Shown here: in pieces, positions 54,914 through 63,804 of the stretch
How positions within the stretch are numbered: the stretch's first letter is position 1
Layout of the letters: every line of letters starts with the position of its first letter
Assembly (NCBI GenBank): GCA_965248235.1
Contig: CBDFIU010000001.1
Span: 248,001 to 312,000, forward strand
DNA: 64,000 bases
From: UBA6623 sp965248235
Lineage (GTDB): Bacteria; Acidobacteriota; Terriglobia; Bryobacterales; UBA6623
Direction of reading: 5' to 3'
Translations under genes and position numbers: made by a program
Notes under the pieces: generated by a model
The model's database searches: none
Told to the model about the DNA's origin: nothing
Seen by the model: only the letters and a program-made list of their open reading frames with translations

Positions 54914-55528
54914 ATGAAGGCACTCAGATACTTGGTTTTGCTCTCGGCCCTGGCGGCGCCTATCGCGGCCACGACCGTGGTCAAGATGAATTTTGCTCAG
55001 TTGAGCCGCGCGGCTCACAACGTCGTGGTGGGTCAAATTATCGACATCACCGCGGAAAAAGACCCCGCCAGCGGGTACATCTATTCGCGCGTCACGTTGT
55101 CGGTTTCTCAGAGTGTTCCCGCGACCCTGGTCGGCCGCCCCTACACTTTTAACATGATCGGCGGCACGATGAACGGCAAGCGCCTGCACATTGCCGGTTT
55201 CCCCCAACTCGAACGCGATCAAAAGGTCATTCTGTTTCTGAACAGCCGGACCAAGAATATCTTCGGGCCGACGACGGGGCTCTGGCAGGGTGTTTTCTTT
55301 GTGAAACCCGACAGTGCGAGCGGCACCGAGATGATCACCGATCACAAGGGCTACCCTATCGTTTCAATCGAGGACCACCGGCTGATCCGAGGAGCGCCGC
55401 CGGCTCCGGAAAGCAAAGATGCCGTCGTCAGCGGCCCACAGCCCGCTCGTCTGGCGGTGACCGACTTCTTCGATACAGTTCGCGCGAATCGGGCGCTGAC
55501 GCTCGGCACGTCCGAGACGACGAAGTAG
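54914..55528 (+). CDS. Secreted protein accompanying the metalloprotease
   Basis: 204 residues with a signal peptide (MKALRYLVLLSALAAPIAAT). The mature part has KMNFAQLSRAAHNVVVGQII, YIYSRVTLSVSQSVPATLVG, QLERDQKVILFLNSRTKNIF and GLWQGVFFVKPDSASGTEMI. It looks like one beta-sandwich domain. It lies 24 bp after the matrixin-like protease and has the same pattern as proteins often found beside such proteases in Acidobacteria. Function unknown. Start has no strong ribosome site (GAGTGACGA upstream). Confidence 0.75.
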   Translation: MKALRYLVLLSALAAPIAATTVVKMNFAQLSRAAHNVVVGQIIDITAEKDPASGYIYSRVTLSVSQSVPATLVGRPYTFNMIGGTMNGKRLHIAGFPQLERDQKVILFLNSRTKNIFGPTTGLWQGVFFVKPDSASGTEMITDHKGYPIVSIEDHRLIRGAPPAPESKDAVVSGPQPARLAVTDFFDTVRANRALTLGTSETTK

Positions 55529-55587
55529 GCTCCAACGCCGCGTTCCCCCGCGGCCGAAATCTCCATTCCATTTCATAGCGCGGTTGC

Positions 55588-55734
55588 AGAGCCCGGAGCG
55601 CAAGCGACGGGTCAGGCGACGGGCAATCGGTTTGCATTAGGAGCCGCGTCACGAGGATTTGCCGCGCACTTCGGCGTCTTGGGGCTATTCGAAACGGCTG
55701 TGCCTTGACCCGTTCGCTTGCGCTCCGGGTTCTG
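55588..55734. repeat. Inverted pair of dispersed repeats
   Basis: AGAGCCCGGAGCGCAAGCGA CGGGTCA (55588-55614) is matched in inverse by the unit at 55704-55734 (GACCCGTTCGCTTGCGCTCC). The two units, about 90 bp apart, could fold as a long stem. A diverged third copy is at 29041. They lie between the convergent 54914 and tyrS genes, so they may block read-through. Confidence 0.55.
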
Positions 55735-55758
55735 TAGCCGCTTATAGAGGACCTGCCG

Positions 55759-56982
55759 TCAGATCGTGACCTTCGCCCATTTCTTGCCCATTTGCAGCGT
55801 CAGCTCCACATCCGCCGGACTGAGTTCCAAGCTCATCTCGCGATGTTTCACGCCGTTAATGGATACCGCGCCCTCACGCAGTTTGCGGTTGGCCTCGCCG
55901 CCTGATTTGCAGAGCCCGATTTCTCGCAGCAGCTTATCGACGCGAATTGTTTCACCGTCGCGCAACGCCTCGGGCAGAGCGAAGACGGGCATGTCGGCGG
56001 GCGCTTGCCCTTGTTGCACGACTTTGCGAAAAGCCTCCGCGCCGCGCTTTGCGTCCGCGGCGGAATGAAAGTCGGTCACGATCGAGGCCGCCAGATCCAT
56101 CTTGGCCTGCATCGGGTGTAGCTCGCCCTTTTCGACCTTGACCCGCAGCGCGCGAATGTCGGCCAGGCTGGTGTCGGTAAGCAATTCGTAATAGCGGTAC
56201 ATCAGCTTGTCGCTGATCTGCATCACCTTGCGGAACATCACCTCGGGAGGTTCGGTAATCCCGATGTAGTTGTCGAGCGACTTCGACATTTTCCGTAGGC
56301 CGTCGAGGCCTTCGAGCAACGGCAGGGTCACGACGATTTGCGGCGGTTGTCCGAAGTCTCTTTGAATCTCGCGCCCGACCAGCAAGTTGAACTTCTGATC
56401 CGTACCGCCCATTTCGACATCGGCTTCAAGGACGACCGAATCGTAAGCCTGGGTCAGCGGATAGAGAAATTCGTGGATCGAGATCGGGTGCCCGCCCTTG
56501 AAACGTTTGCTGAAATCGTCGCGCTCCAAGATGCGCGCCACTGTGTAGCGTGAGCAGAGTCGAATGAGATCCTCGAAACCCAGTTTCATCAGCCATTCGC
56601 TGTTGAAACGAACCTCGGTCTTCTCCGGGTCGAGGACTTTGAAGACCTGCTCCTTGTAAGTCTCGGCATTGGCCGCGATCCGCTCCCTCGTCATTGGCGG
56701 CCGCGTGGCATCGCGCCCGCTCGGGTCGCCGATCAAGCTGGTACCGTCACCGATCATGAAGATGACGTTGTGACCGAGGTCCTGGAAATGTTTCATCTTC
56801 CGCAGGATGACGGTGTGGCCGACGTGGATATCCGGGGCGGTTGGGTCGAAACCGACCTTCACGCGCAAGGGACGACCCTGCTTATCGGCGTCGATCAGGC
56901 GTTGCCGCAGATCCTCCTCGCGGATGATCTCGACTGCTCCTTTCGAGAGGTATTCGATTTGTTCGTCGAGCGTGAGATTCAT
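55759..56982 (-). CDS. tyrS: Tyrosyl-tRNA synthetase
   Basis: 407 residues, class I synthetase charging tRNA-Tyr. HIGH-like motif: DPTAPDIHVGHTVILRKMKH (about 47-66). KMSKS motif: LRKMSKSLDNYIGITEPPEV (about 232). YPLTQAYDSVVLEADVEMGG then TDQKFNLLVGREIQRDFGQP form the tyrosine pocket region. C-terminal S4 RNA-binding domain: IRVDKLLREIGLCKSGGEAN, RKLREGAVSINGVKH. The length and the HVGH form match the shorter bacterial TyrRS (TyrZ-like) group. It is read on the minus strand, 35 bp from purN. Confidence 0.95.
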   Translation of the reverse strand: MNLTLDEQIEYLSKGAVEIIREEDLRQRLIDADKQGRPLRVKVGFDPTAPDIHVGHTVILRKMKHFQDLGHNVIFMIGDGTSLIGDPSGRDATRPPMTRERIAANAETYKEQVFKVLDPEKTEVRFNSEWLMKLGFEDLIRLCSRYTVARILERDDFSKRFKGGHPISIHEFLYPLTQAYDSVVLEADVEMGGTDQKFNLLVGREIQRDFGQPPQIVVTLPLLEGLDGLRKMSKSLDNYIGITEPPEVMFRKVMQISDKLMYRYYELLTDTSLADIRALRVKVEKGELHPMQAKMDLAASIVTDFHSAADAKRGAEAFRKVVQQGQAPADMPVFALPEALRDGETIRVDKLLREIGLCKSGGEANRKLREGAVSINGVKHREMSLELSPADVELTLQMGKKWAKVTI

Positions 56983-57017
56983 GGAATTGAGGCCCGGACG
57001 GTCGGTGGTCGCCGCGA

Positions 57018-57617
57018 TTAGTTACGGATCACCCGTCGGCCCTCGACGCGGAACTTACCGCTCAATACCAGGTTAATCGCTTCGGTATAGATGCGGTGCT
57101 CCTCGGTGAGAATACGCGCCGAGAGGGTGTCTTCGGTGTCATCATCGAGGATCGGCACCGCGGCCTGGATCAGGATCGGCCCGGCGTCGAGATGCTCGTC
57201 GACGAAATGCACCGTGCAGCCGGAAAACTTCACGCCGTGTTCGAGCGCCTGATGTTGCGCCTCGAGCCCGGGGAACGACGGCAGCAGCGAGGGATGAATG
57301 TTCAAAATACGGTTCGGAAACGCGCTGACAAAGGAGGCGCTCAGCAACCGCATGAAGCCCGCCAAGCAAACCATGTCGACTTGTCTTTCCTGGAGTAGCG
57401 CGACGACTTGGCGATCGTAGTCTTCACGTTGAAGGCCCTTCGAGGGGATGCACACGGCCTCGATGCCGCGTTCGCGGGCGCGTTCGAGCCCGCGCGCCGT
57501 CGGCTTGTTGCTAACGACAACCGCGATTTCGGCGGGTATCTTCCCCTCGGCCACGCTGTCGGCGATCGCCTCGAAGTTCGAGCCCCGGCCCGAAAGCAAA
57601 ATCCCCAGCTTCTTCAT
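57018..57617 (-). CDS. purN: Phosphoribosylglycinamide formyltransferase
   Basis: 199 residues from MKKLGILLSGRGSNFEAIAD (start 57617, overlapping purM by ATGA). It makes formyl-GAR from GAR and 10-formyl-THF. Motifs: GILLSGRGSNFEAIADSVAE phosphate loop, VVSNKPTARGLERARERGIE, CLAGFMRLLSASFVSAFPNR, ILNIHPSLLPSFPGLEAQHQ with the active-site Asn and His, and CTVHFVDEHLDAGPILIQAA with the catalytic Asp. The start is set by the purM overlap. Longer open frame upstream overlaps purM in another frame and is not real. Confidence 0.96.
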   Translation of the reverse strand: MKKLGILLSGRGSNFEAIADSVAEGKIPAEIAVVVSNKPTARGLERARERGIEAVCIPSKGLQREDYDRQVVALLQERQVDMVCLAGFMRLLSASFVSAFPNRILNIHPSLLPSFPGLEAQHQALEHGVKFSGCTVHFVDEHLDAGPILIQAAVPILDDDTEDTLSARILTEEHRIYTEAINLVLSGKFRVEGRRVIRN

Positions 57618-58651
57618 TCGTAACGGACCCTTCGACGCCCTTTCGCGATCGAGCCGACTACGTAGGCCGGTTCGTTGATTTCGGCTAATAGCTCCAAGGC
57701 GCGTTTGCGGCGCCGGCCGGGTACGATGACGATCATCCCCAACCCCATGTTGAAAGTCCTGAGCATCTCGTCGCGCCCGACATGACCGATTTCGTCGAGC
57801 AACTTGAAAACCGGCAACACCGGCCACGAGCCGAGCGTGATGCGGGCGCCGAGGCCTTTCGGCAGCATACGCGGTGTATTGTCGGTGATGCCGCCTCCGG
57901 TGATGTGGGCGGCCCCTCGCAGGAGCTTCGCGTCCATGAGCGCGCGTAACGGCCCAAGATAGCTGCGGTGTACTTTGAGCAGCGCGGCTCCGGCGGTGGT
58001 CCCGAGCGCCGCGACCTTGGTTCCGGGCTTGAAGCCGGCGGTTTCGAAAAACAGCTTCCGCGCCAGCGAGTAACCATTAGTGTGGAGCCCGGTTGATGGC
58101 AACCCGATCAGCGCGTCGCCCTCGCGAATCTTGGTTCCATCGAGGACCCGCGCCCTCTCGGCCGCCCCGACGATGAATCCGGCCAAGTCGTATTCCTCGG
58201 CGGCGTACATGTCGGGCATTTCGGCCGTCTCGCCGCCGATCAGCGCGCAGCCGTTTTCGCGGCAGGCCGTGCTGAGCCCCTTCACGACGGCGGCGGCCAC
58301 CGTGCTGTCCAGTTTCCCCGTGGCGAAATAGTCGAGGAAAAACAACGGCCGCGCTCCCTGCACGGCGATGTCATTGACGCAGTGATTGACCAGATCTTGC
58401 CCGACCGTGTCGTGCCTGCCCGTCGCGAAGGCGACTTTCAACTTCGTCCCCACCCCGTCGGCCGAGCTGATCAGTACCGGTTTCTTGAATTCCCCCGGCA
58501 GCGCGTACGAGGCTCCGAACGATCCGATGCCGGCGAGAACGTTGGCGTTGAAAGTCCCTCGAACCAGACGTTTTATCTTCGCCGTTGTGCGGTCGGCCTC
58601 GTCGAAGCTGACGCCCGCGTCGGCATAACCGATGGAGGGAGCTTTAGGCAT
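57614..58651 (-). CDS. purM: Phosphoribosylformylglycinamidine cyclo-ligase
   Basis: 345 residues. AIR synthetase closes the imidazole ring with ATP in purine synthesis. Motifs: SIGYADAGVSFDEADRTTAK, KPVLISSADGVGTKLKVAFA, QDLVNHCVNDIAVQGARPLF, FLDYFATGKLD, ALIGGETAEMPDMYAAEEYD, GLPSTGLHTNGYSLARKLFF, AAHITGGGITDNTPRMLP. It precedes purN on the same strand with a 4-bp ATGA overlap, so the two are translationally coupled. No PurR-like or riboswitch element is seen in the 175 bp upstream. Confidence 0.97.
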   Translation of the reverse strand: MPKAPSIGYADAGVSFDEADRTTAKIKRLVRGTFNANVLAGIGSFGASYALPGEFKKPVLISSADGVGTKLKVAFATGRHDTVGQDLVNHCVNDIAVQGARPLFFLDYFATGKLDSTVAAAVVKGLSTACRENGCALIGGETAEMPDMYAAEEYDLAGFIVGAAERARVLDGTKIREGDALIGLPSTGLHTNGYSLARKLFFETAGFKPGTKVAALGTTAGAALLKVHRSYLGPLRALMDAKLLRGAAHITGGGITDNTPRMLPKGLGARITLGSWPVLPVFKLLDEIGHVGRDEMLRTFNMGLGMIVIVPGRRRKRALELLAEINEPAYVVGSIAKGRRRVRYE

Positions 58652-58826
58652 GGACGATCATTATCCCCTACTCAGCGGGACTATGGCGCAGCGGAATCGG
58701 GAAACGTTTTCGTGCGGCTTACGCTGTCGAGCAGACCAGGAAACAACCGGCTAAACTAGGAAGTCCAATCGGGTCGCCGCACCCGCGCAATCCATCGTCG
58801 CCGAGGGACTAGAGCCGTCAACTCTT

Positions 58827-59246
58827 ATGGCCGATGTTTTTAGTCGAGAGAAGCGAAGCTGGGTCATGAGCCGGGTTCGCGGCTCGAACACGACTCCCGA
58901 GTTACTCGTACGAAAATGGCTGCATTCCAAGGGCTACCGATTCCGTCTACATCGACCCGATCTTCCGGGGAAGCCGGACATCGTCTTGCCACGACGGCGC
59001 ACGATCGTCTTCGTGCACGGCTGCTTTTGGCATGGGCACGCCGGATGTTCGCGCTCGACCCTGCCGACGAGCAATAGGACGTATTGGAAGTCGAAGATCG
59101 ACCGCAACATGCAGAGAGACAAGCGAAATACGCGTCGACTGCGAAGAAGCGGCTGGCACGTTCTGACAATTTGGGAATGCATGGTGAAAAGCGAAACGAA
59201 GCTGAACGCCCGGCTGCTCGCGCCGCTGCGGCGTACTGAGCAATGA
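58827..59246 (+). CDS. vsr: Very short patch repair endonuclease
   Basis: 139 residues. Vsr nicks at T-G mismatches that arise when 5-methylcytosine deaminates, next to a Dcm-type methyltransferase. Motifs: MADVFSREKRSWVMSRVRGS, NTTPELLVRKWLHSKGYRFR, DLPGKPDIVLPRRRTIVFVH with the catalytic Asp, GCFWHGHAGC with Zn ligands and the His pair, TYWKSKIDRNMQRDKRNTRR and GWHVLTIWECMVK. It overlaps the methyltransferase start by ATGA, so the two are coupled. No good ribosome site precedes it. The gene is intact, unlike its partners. Confidence 0.95.
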   Translation: MADVFSREKRSWVMSRVRGSNTTPELLVRKWLHSKGYRFRLHRPDLPGKPDIVLPRRRTIVFVHGCFWHGHAGCSRSTLPTSNRTYWKSKIDRNMQRDKRNTRRLRRSGWHVLTIWECMVKSETKLNARLLAPLRRTEQ

Positions 59247-60495
59247 GCAGCGGAATGCATGAAAGGACCTTCCTTGAGTTCTTCGCTGGGATCGGCTTGA
59301 TCCATTGGGCCGTCAAGGCTCGAGGTTGGCGCTGCGTGTTCGCCAACGACCTGGACCCCGCCAAGCAACAAATCTATGCCGATAACTTCGGGTGCGAGGC
59401 TTATGTACTGAAGGACGTGCACAAGTTGGATGCGGATGAAGTCCCTAGCGCCACGCTAGCGACGGCAGGTTTTCCGTGCACTGATTTATCCCTTGCGGGG
59501 GATAGAAAAGGCCTACGGGGAAAACAGTCCGGTGCGTTTTGGGGGTTTACCCGCACATTGGAGAAGATGGGGAATCGCAGACCGCCTCTGATCCTCATCG
59601 AAAACGTTCCCGGCTTTATTTCCTCTCACAAGGGAAGCGACTTTCGCGACGCCATCGAAGAACTCAATCGATTGGGGTATCGTTGTGACCCCTTCATTGT
59701 CAACGCGACCCATTTCGTTCCCCAGAGCCGTCGGCGTCTCTTCATAGTCGGCGCTTTGGAGGTGCTGGGCGTCATGAGGCCCCTTTCTGAAGCCTTGTTG
59801 CACAGCGAGTCGGAACTACGCCCGCCCCTCTTGCGGCAATTTATTGAGCAAAATCGCGACTTGAAATGGTCCTTGCAGTTCCTGCCGCGCCCGCCCGAAC
59901 GAAGACAAGACTGTTGGAAGTCCTCGAAGAGCCGCCCGGTGACGATCCCATTTGGTGGAACGCGAAAAGAGTCGAACATTTGCTGGCCCAGATGACTCCC
60001 GCTCACCGTCGGGAAGTGGATCGAATGGTGCTGGCCAAGAACCCTGCGTACGCCACGGTCTACCGTCGGATGAGACACGGTAATAGTATGGCGGAGCTTC
60101 GGAGCGATGGGATCTCCGGCTGCCTTCGAACGCCCCGCGGCGGCAGCAGCCGGCAAATTCTCGTCAAAGCTTGCGGCGGGAAAGTCTCCGTGCGTTACAT
60201 GACGGCCCGTGAATACGCCCGCTTACAGGGCGTTGACGATGCTTTTCAGATCAAGGTTTCTCTCAATCAAGGCCTTTTCGGGTTCGGCGATGCGGTTTGC
60301 GTCCCCGTGATAAGATGGATTTTCGACAATTACCTTGATCCGCTCTATGTATCGCTCCTTCATTCTCGCGCATTAGGGGCGAGAGGACGAGAAGCGGCGC
60401 TTTATCAAGGTCGTTCTCGATCACCTGCAATCGGAAGGTCTGATTGCATGCTGGTCCGATATTGGATCGAAAGGCTTACAGGACTACCGGGTTGA
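59243..60495 (+). pseudogene. DNA (cytosine-5)-methyltransferase, frameshifted
   Basis: The first frame (59243 to about 59920) carries motif I FLEFFAGIGLIHWAVKARGW, motif IV GFPCTDLSLAGDRKGLRGKQ with the catalytic Cys, motif VI ENVPGF and motif VIII PQSRRRLFIVGALEV. The second frame (from about 59900 to 60495) carries the target-recognition part, then motif IX/X-like YMTAREYARLQGVDDAF and LFGFGDAVCVPVIRWIFDNY. The frame changes between LPRPPERRQD and TRLLEVLEEPPGDD at about 59900-59920. No slippery run is seen, so this is an indel mutation or a sequencing error, not programmed. The tail after VIRWIFDNYLDPLY overlaps the next gene and may not be native. Confidence 0.88.
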
Positions 60496-60681
60496 TTTTT
60501 CCGACGGCTACAGCGTGTGCGTCGAGGCCAAGGGAGCGGGTGACGGCAGGAACACCGAAATTTGGCAAAGACCTCCTTGGGCCGATGAGTTTATCATCTG
60601 GAGCCAAAACCCAAATTCCCTGAGTCACCAGCCGGGCCACGGTATTTGGTCAGCCATTGCCACGCGACTATTTCCCAAGAT

Positions 60682-61717
60682 GATGGATATTTACTTGACT
60701 CAGGTATTGGGAAATAGCCCCTACATGTTGTGGTCGTCCGTAGCGCGTGTCGCGGTGCCTCCGACCAGCGATTTGTAGGGTGCCGGTGGCACGGCGACGG
60801 CCTGTTGAACCAGGCGGTAAAAGAGCTTGCCTCGACTTCTGGACTTGCGGCGGTTGAAGCGGAAGGCGAATTCGTCGAGGTAGGAGTCGAGATGCTCGTG
60901 ACTGACCGCTCCTTGATGCGTGCCCAGTATCCAGCGCTTCACTAACGACACCACGCGGTGCACCCGGGGGAGCAGTTTCGAGGCGCGCGCCGGTTGCCCC
61001 TCCAGGTAGCTCACCTCGTGGCGATAGCCGTCGCCTTCGAGCGGTTCGTATCCCAGCCAACCGTCGGTATGGACCACGCTGCCGGGTTCGATCGACTCGC
61101 CGACGAAGGCCATCAAGCTGTCCCCGGAGGCGTTGGGAATGGTGCGTATCCGAACCCGCCCGATGCCGGCACCATCTTCCTCGGCCGCTACTACAATCAG
61201 CGCCTTAGCGTCGGTTTGGCGACCGCGCACGCCCTCCTCCAAGCCTCCTAAGTAAGTCTCGTCAACCTCCACGCGCCCGCTGAGCCGATCGCGTCCGGGC
61301 CGCACCATGGCGCGCCGGAGCTTATGCAACCAAGTCCAGGCCGTTTTGTAGCTGCCCAGGCCCAACACCCGCTGCAAGCCCAGCGCGCTCGCCCCGTTCT
61401 TCTGGCTCGTGAGCCACCACATGGCTCGAAACCAACTCTGGAGGGGTTGGCGGGTGTCTTGAAATATTGTGCCCGCCGTTGGAGAAGCTTGATGCCCGCA
61501 GCCGGCGCACTCCAGCAGCGCTGTCCGCACCGCCCACGCTTTGTCGTGCCCGCATCGCGGACAACGAAAACCCTCCGGCCAGCGGAGTTGACACAGATAC
61601 TCTCGACAGGCCTGCTCGGTGGCGAAACGCGCCTCGAACTCGGCCAGATTCCGAGGATAATCTTCCATTTCCCCGATCCTACATCTTGTGGTCACCTGAG
61701 TCAAGTAAATACCCATC
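60682..61717 (-). mobile_element. IS1595-family insertion sequence, copy 5
   Basis: 1036 bp, minus orientation, inserted into the putative endonuclease gene. The target duplication CCCAAGAT is at 60674-60681 and 61718-61725. The end downstream of the transposase is the GATGGATATTT variant shared with copy 3; the other end is GATGGGTATTT. Confidence 0.95.
60721..61668 (-). CDS. IS1595-family transposase, copy 5
   Basis: The intact 315-residue transposase matches copies 2 and 4 (TDAKALIV, GLGSYKTAW). Upstream codons to 61743 come from the antisense of the interrupted gene and are not native. Confidence 0.92.
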   Translation of the reverse strand: MEDYPRNLAEFEARFATEQACREYLCQLRWPEGFRCPRCGHDKAWAVRTALLECAGCGHQASPTAGTIFQDTRQPLQSWFRAMWWLTSQKNGASALGLQRVLGLGSYKTAWTWLHKLRRAMVRPGRDRLSGRVEVDETYLGGLEEGVRGRQTDAKALIVVAAEEDGAGIGRVRIRTIPNASGDSLMAFVGESIEPGSVVHTDGWLGYEPLEGDGYRHEVSYLEGQPARASKLLPRVHRVVSLVKRWILGTHQGAVSHEHLDSYLDEFAFRFNRRKSRSRGKLFYRLVQQAVAVPPAPYKSLVGGTATRATDDHNM

Positions 61718-62177
61718 CCCAAGATTATCGACGAAAAAGTCATTATCGACGCCTACGTTTTCTTTGACGGACGATGCGGATCAGCCATTCGAAACTGTCC
61801 AAAGAAGTTCGGCGTTGACGGCCCGCTTCGCTCGCAAGCCACGGAAATTCAAGGGCAAGAAGGGAGATCGTGGATGCCTCCGCCATGTATCTACTTGATG
61901 CCGAGAACTCTGGCCGACCCCGAGACGAATCCGAATCCTCCGCTGCACGACGCGGAGTCCTGTCGCTTCGCCGGAGCCCTGCTTCAGGCTTTTCGGGTCC
62001 CGCGAGAGCAATGGGGAGCTTTTCTCAACTGGGCTCGTGTTGAAGCAGCACCGGCATCGCGGGAGGCAACTGGACCCGGGACTGCGAGAATGTGGAAAAC
62101 TTAGCGTCCAACGCTCTTGCAACTTGCGTATAATAGGACCGGGTGCTGGTGCGCCCGCTACTTAGGAGGGCTTGGTT

Positions 62178-63629
62178 ATGTTACGGATTCCCGGCCGCTT
62201 GACGGCGACATGTGAAGGCGTATCCCGCCGCGATTTTCTTCAGGTCGGCTCGCTCGGGCTGATGGGGATGCAGTTGTCCCAGGTGCTGGCAATGCAGGAT
62301 GCCGCGAAGGCCGCAGTGCCGCGTTTCGCCGGCGCGCAGGGTTTCGGCGCGGCGAAGTCGGTGATCGTGCTGTTCTTGCAGGGCGGTCCCAGCCACATTG
62401 ATATTTGGGACCCCAAGCCCGATGCTCCCTCGAACGTGCGCGGCGAGTTCAAGCCGATCAAGACGAAAGTGCCGGGCATCGAACTCAGCGAAACGATGCC
62501 GAAGCTGGCGCAGTCGATCGACAAAGCCACGCTGATTCGCTCGATGAGCTACACGCCGGCCGGGCTGTTCAACCACACGGCGGCGATCTACCAAATGTTG
62601 ACCGGCTACGCGCCCGATAAGGTCTCGCCCTCGGGTCAGCTCGAGCCGCCCTCGCCCATCGATTTCCCGACCGCGGGGAGTTGGGTCAGCAAATTCCTGC
62701 CGCCCACCGAGCCGGTTCTGCCCTTCGTCGAAATGCCCAGGCCTCTCCAGGAATCGAACGTTATCGGCAAAGGCGGAGCGGCCGGGTTCATCGGCAAGGA
62801 GTACGACCCCTACCGGCTCTATCAAGACCCCGCCAAGCCGATCAAGCTCGACGACTTGGCCTTGCGCAAAGAGACGCCCAAAGAGCGCCTGCAAGATCGC
62901 TTCGAATTACTCAAGGGCATCAACGGCTCGATGAAGGACCTCGAAAAAGCCGTCGACTCCTACGCTCTCGACAAGTATTACGAGAAGGCGTTCGACCTAG
63001 TGCTCTCGGGCAAGGCGCGCGACGCGTTTGATCTTGAGAAGGAATCGTCCGCGACGCGTGACCGCTACGGGCGCTTCACCTTCGGGCAAGGCGCCTTGAT
63101 GGCCCGCCGCCTAATTGAAGCCGGCACGCGCTTCGTGCAACTCAACTGGCCCTCGGTCGCCAACGGCAATCCGGAAACGACGGCCTGGGACACGCATGCT
63201 TCCAACTTTGGTCCGCTCAGGGATCTGCACTGTCCGAAGCTCGACCAAGCCGTTTCGGCGCTGCTCGAGGACATGTCGGATAGCGGCTTGCTCGACGAGA
63301 CGCTTGTCGTCGCGGTTGGAGAATTCGGGCGCTCGCCGCGCCTGGGTGTAAGCACGTCGGGTAATACGAACTCGCCCGACGGTCGCGACCACTGGCCGTA
63401 TTGCTACACGGCGCTCGTCGCCGGCGCGGGCATTCCCGGCGGACGCCTTTATGGCGAGTCCGACGACACGGCTTCCTCACCGAAGGAAAAGCCGGTGCAT
63501 CCGAACGATCTGCTCGCGACGGTGTACTACGCCCTCGGCATCGACCCGAGTCAAGAGATTCACAATCACGTCGACCAGCCCCGCACGCTGGTCAAGGGCC
63601 AACCGCTGGCCGATTTGTGGGTCGGGTGA
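62178..63629 (+). CDS. DUF1501-family protein, second paralogue
   Basis: 483 residues from the ATG at 62178, placed 8 bases after AGGAGG; a TTG six bases earlier is too close to that site. The N-terminal signal GVSRRDFLQVGSLGLMGMQL is twin-arginine. Family motifs: SVIVLFLQGGPSHIDIWDPK, GLFNHTAAIYQMLTGYAPDK, AGTRFVQLNWPSVANG, LVVAVGEFGRSPRLGVSTSG, GRDHWPYCYTALVAGAGIPG and a C-terminal NDLLATVYYALGIDP. It is more distant from the 19270-20712 protein than a recent duplicate would be, and no PSD1 gene is next to it in the window. A strong terminator follows. Confidence 0.93.
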   Translation: MLRIPGRLTATCEGVSRRDFLQVGSLGLMGMQLSQVLAMQDAAKAAVPRFAGAQGFGAAKSVIVLFLQGGPSHIDIWDPKPDAPSNVRGEFKPIKTKVPGIELSETMPKLAQSIDKATLIRSMSYTPAGLFNHTAAIYQMLTGYAPDKVSPSGQLEPPSPIDFPTAGSWVSKFLPPTEPVLPFVEMPRPLQESNVIGKGGAAGFIGKEYDPYRLYQDPAKPIKLDDLALRKETPKERLQDRFELLKGINGSMKDLEKAVDSYALDKYYEKAFDLVLSGKARDAFDLEKESSATRDRYGRFTFGQGALMARRLIEAGTRFVQLNWPSVANGNPETTAWDTHASNFGPLRDLHCPKLDQAVSALLEDMSDSGLLDETLVVAVGEFGRSPRLGVSTSGNTNSPDGRDHWPYCYTALVAGAGIPGGRLYGESDDTASSPKEKPVHPNDLLATVYYALGIDPSQEIHNHVDQPRTLVKGQPLADLWVG

Positions 63630-63673
63630 TCGAAGAGAAAAATTTCGATTGCAGCAACCGTAACTTTCAACAA

Positions 63674-63703
63674 ACGCCCGCGGCGCCCCGCCGCGGGCGT
63701 TTT
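63674..63703. terminator. Bidirectional intrinsic terminator
   Basis: ACGCCCGCGGC (63674-63684) pairs with GCCGCGGGCGT (63690-63700), an 11-bp GC stem with a 5-nt loop, followed by TTTTCTC on the plus strand. On the minus strand it is followed by TTTGTTG. It serves the DUF1501 gene and the convergent gene from the right edge. Confidence 0.85.
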
Positions 63704-63804
63704 CTCGTTGGTCGGTGGCGCGCATCACACGGTATTCCGGTCGCCGCCGAGGTTCTTCCTTCCCGCCGGCATAGTGGCCTAAATATCAGCCGGGCTGCAC
63801 GGTT

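Larger units (their letters stand above)
60347..62104 (+). pseudogene. Putative restriction endonuclease of the Vsr-Dcm island, interrupted by IS copy 5
   Basis: The frame begins MYRSFILAH at 60347, has a TAG as codon 10 (60374), then continues KRRFIKVVLDHLQSEGLIAC, DYRVDFSDGYSVCVEAKGAG, EIWQRPPWADEFIIWSQNPN and TRLFPK to the IS at 60682. After the IS it resumes PKIIDEKVIIDAYVFFDGRC and ends FAGALLQAFRVPREQWGAFL, NWARVEAAPASREATG. The D...VEAKG pattern fits the PD-(D/E)xK nuclease core. The neighbours suggest the restriction half of the system. I recognise no named endonuclease family. With an early stop and an IS it cannot work. Confidence 0.65.

Noticed and set aside
59243..60495. Programmed frameshift in the cytosine methyltransferase
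   Set aside because: No slippery heptamer or following structure at about 59910; an indel or sequence error is simpler.
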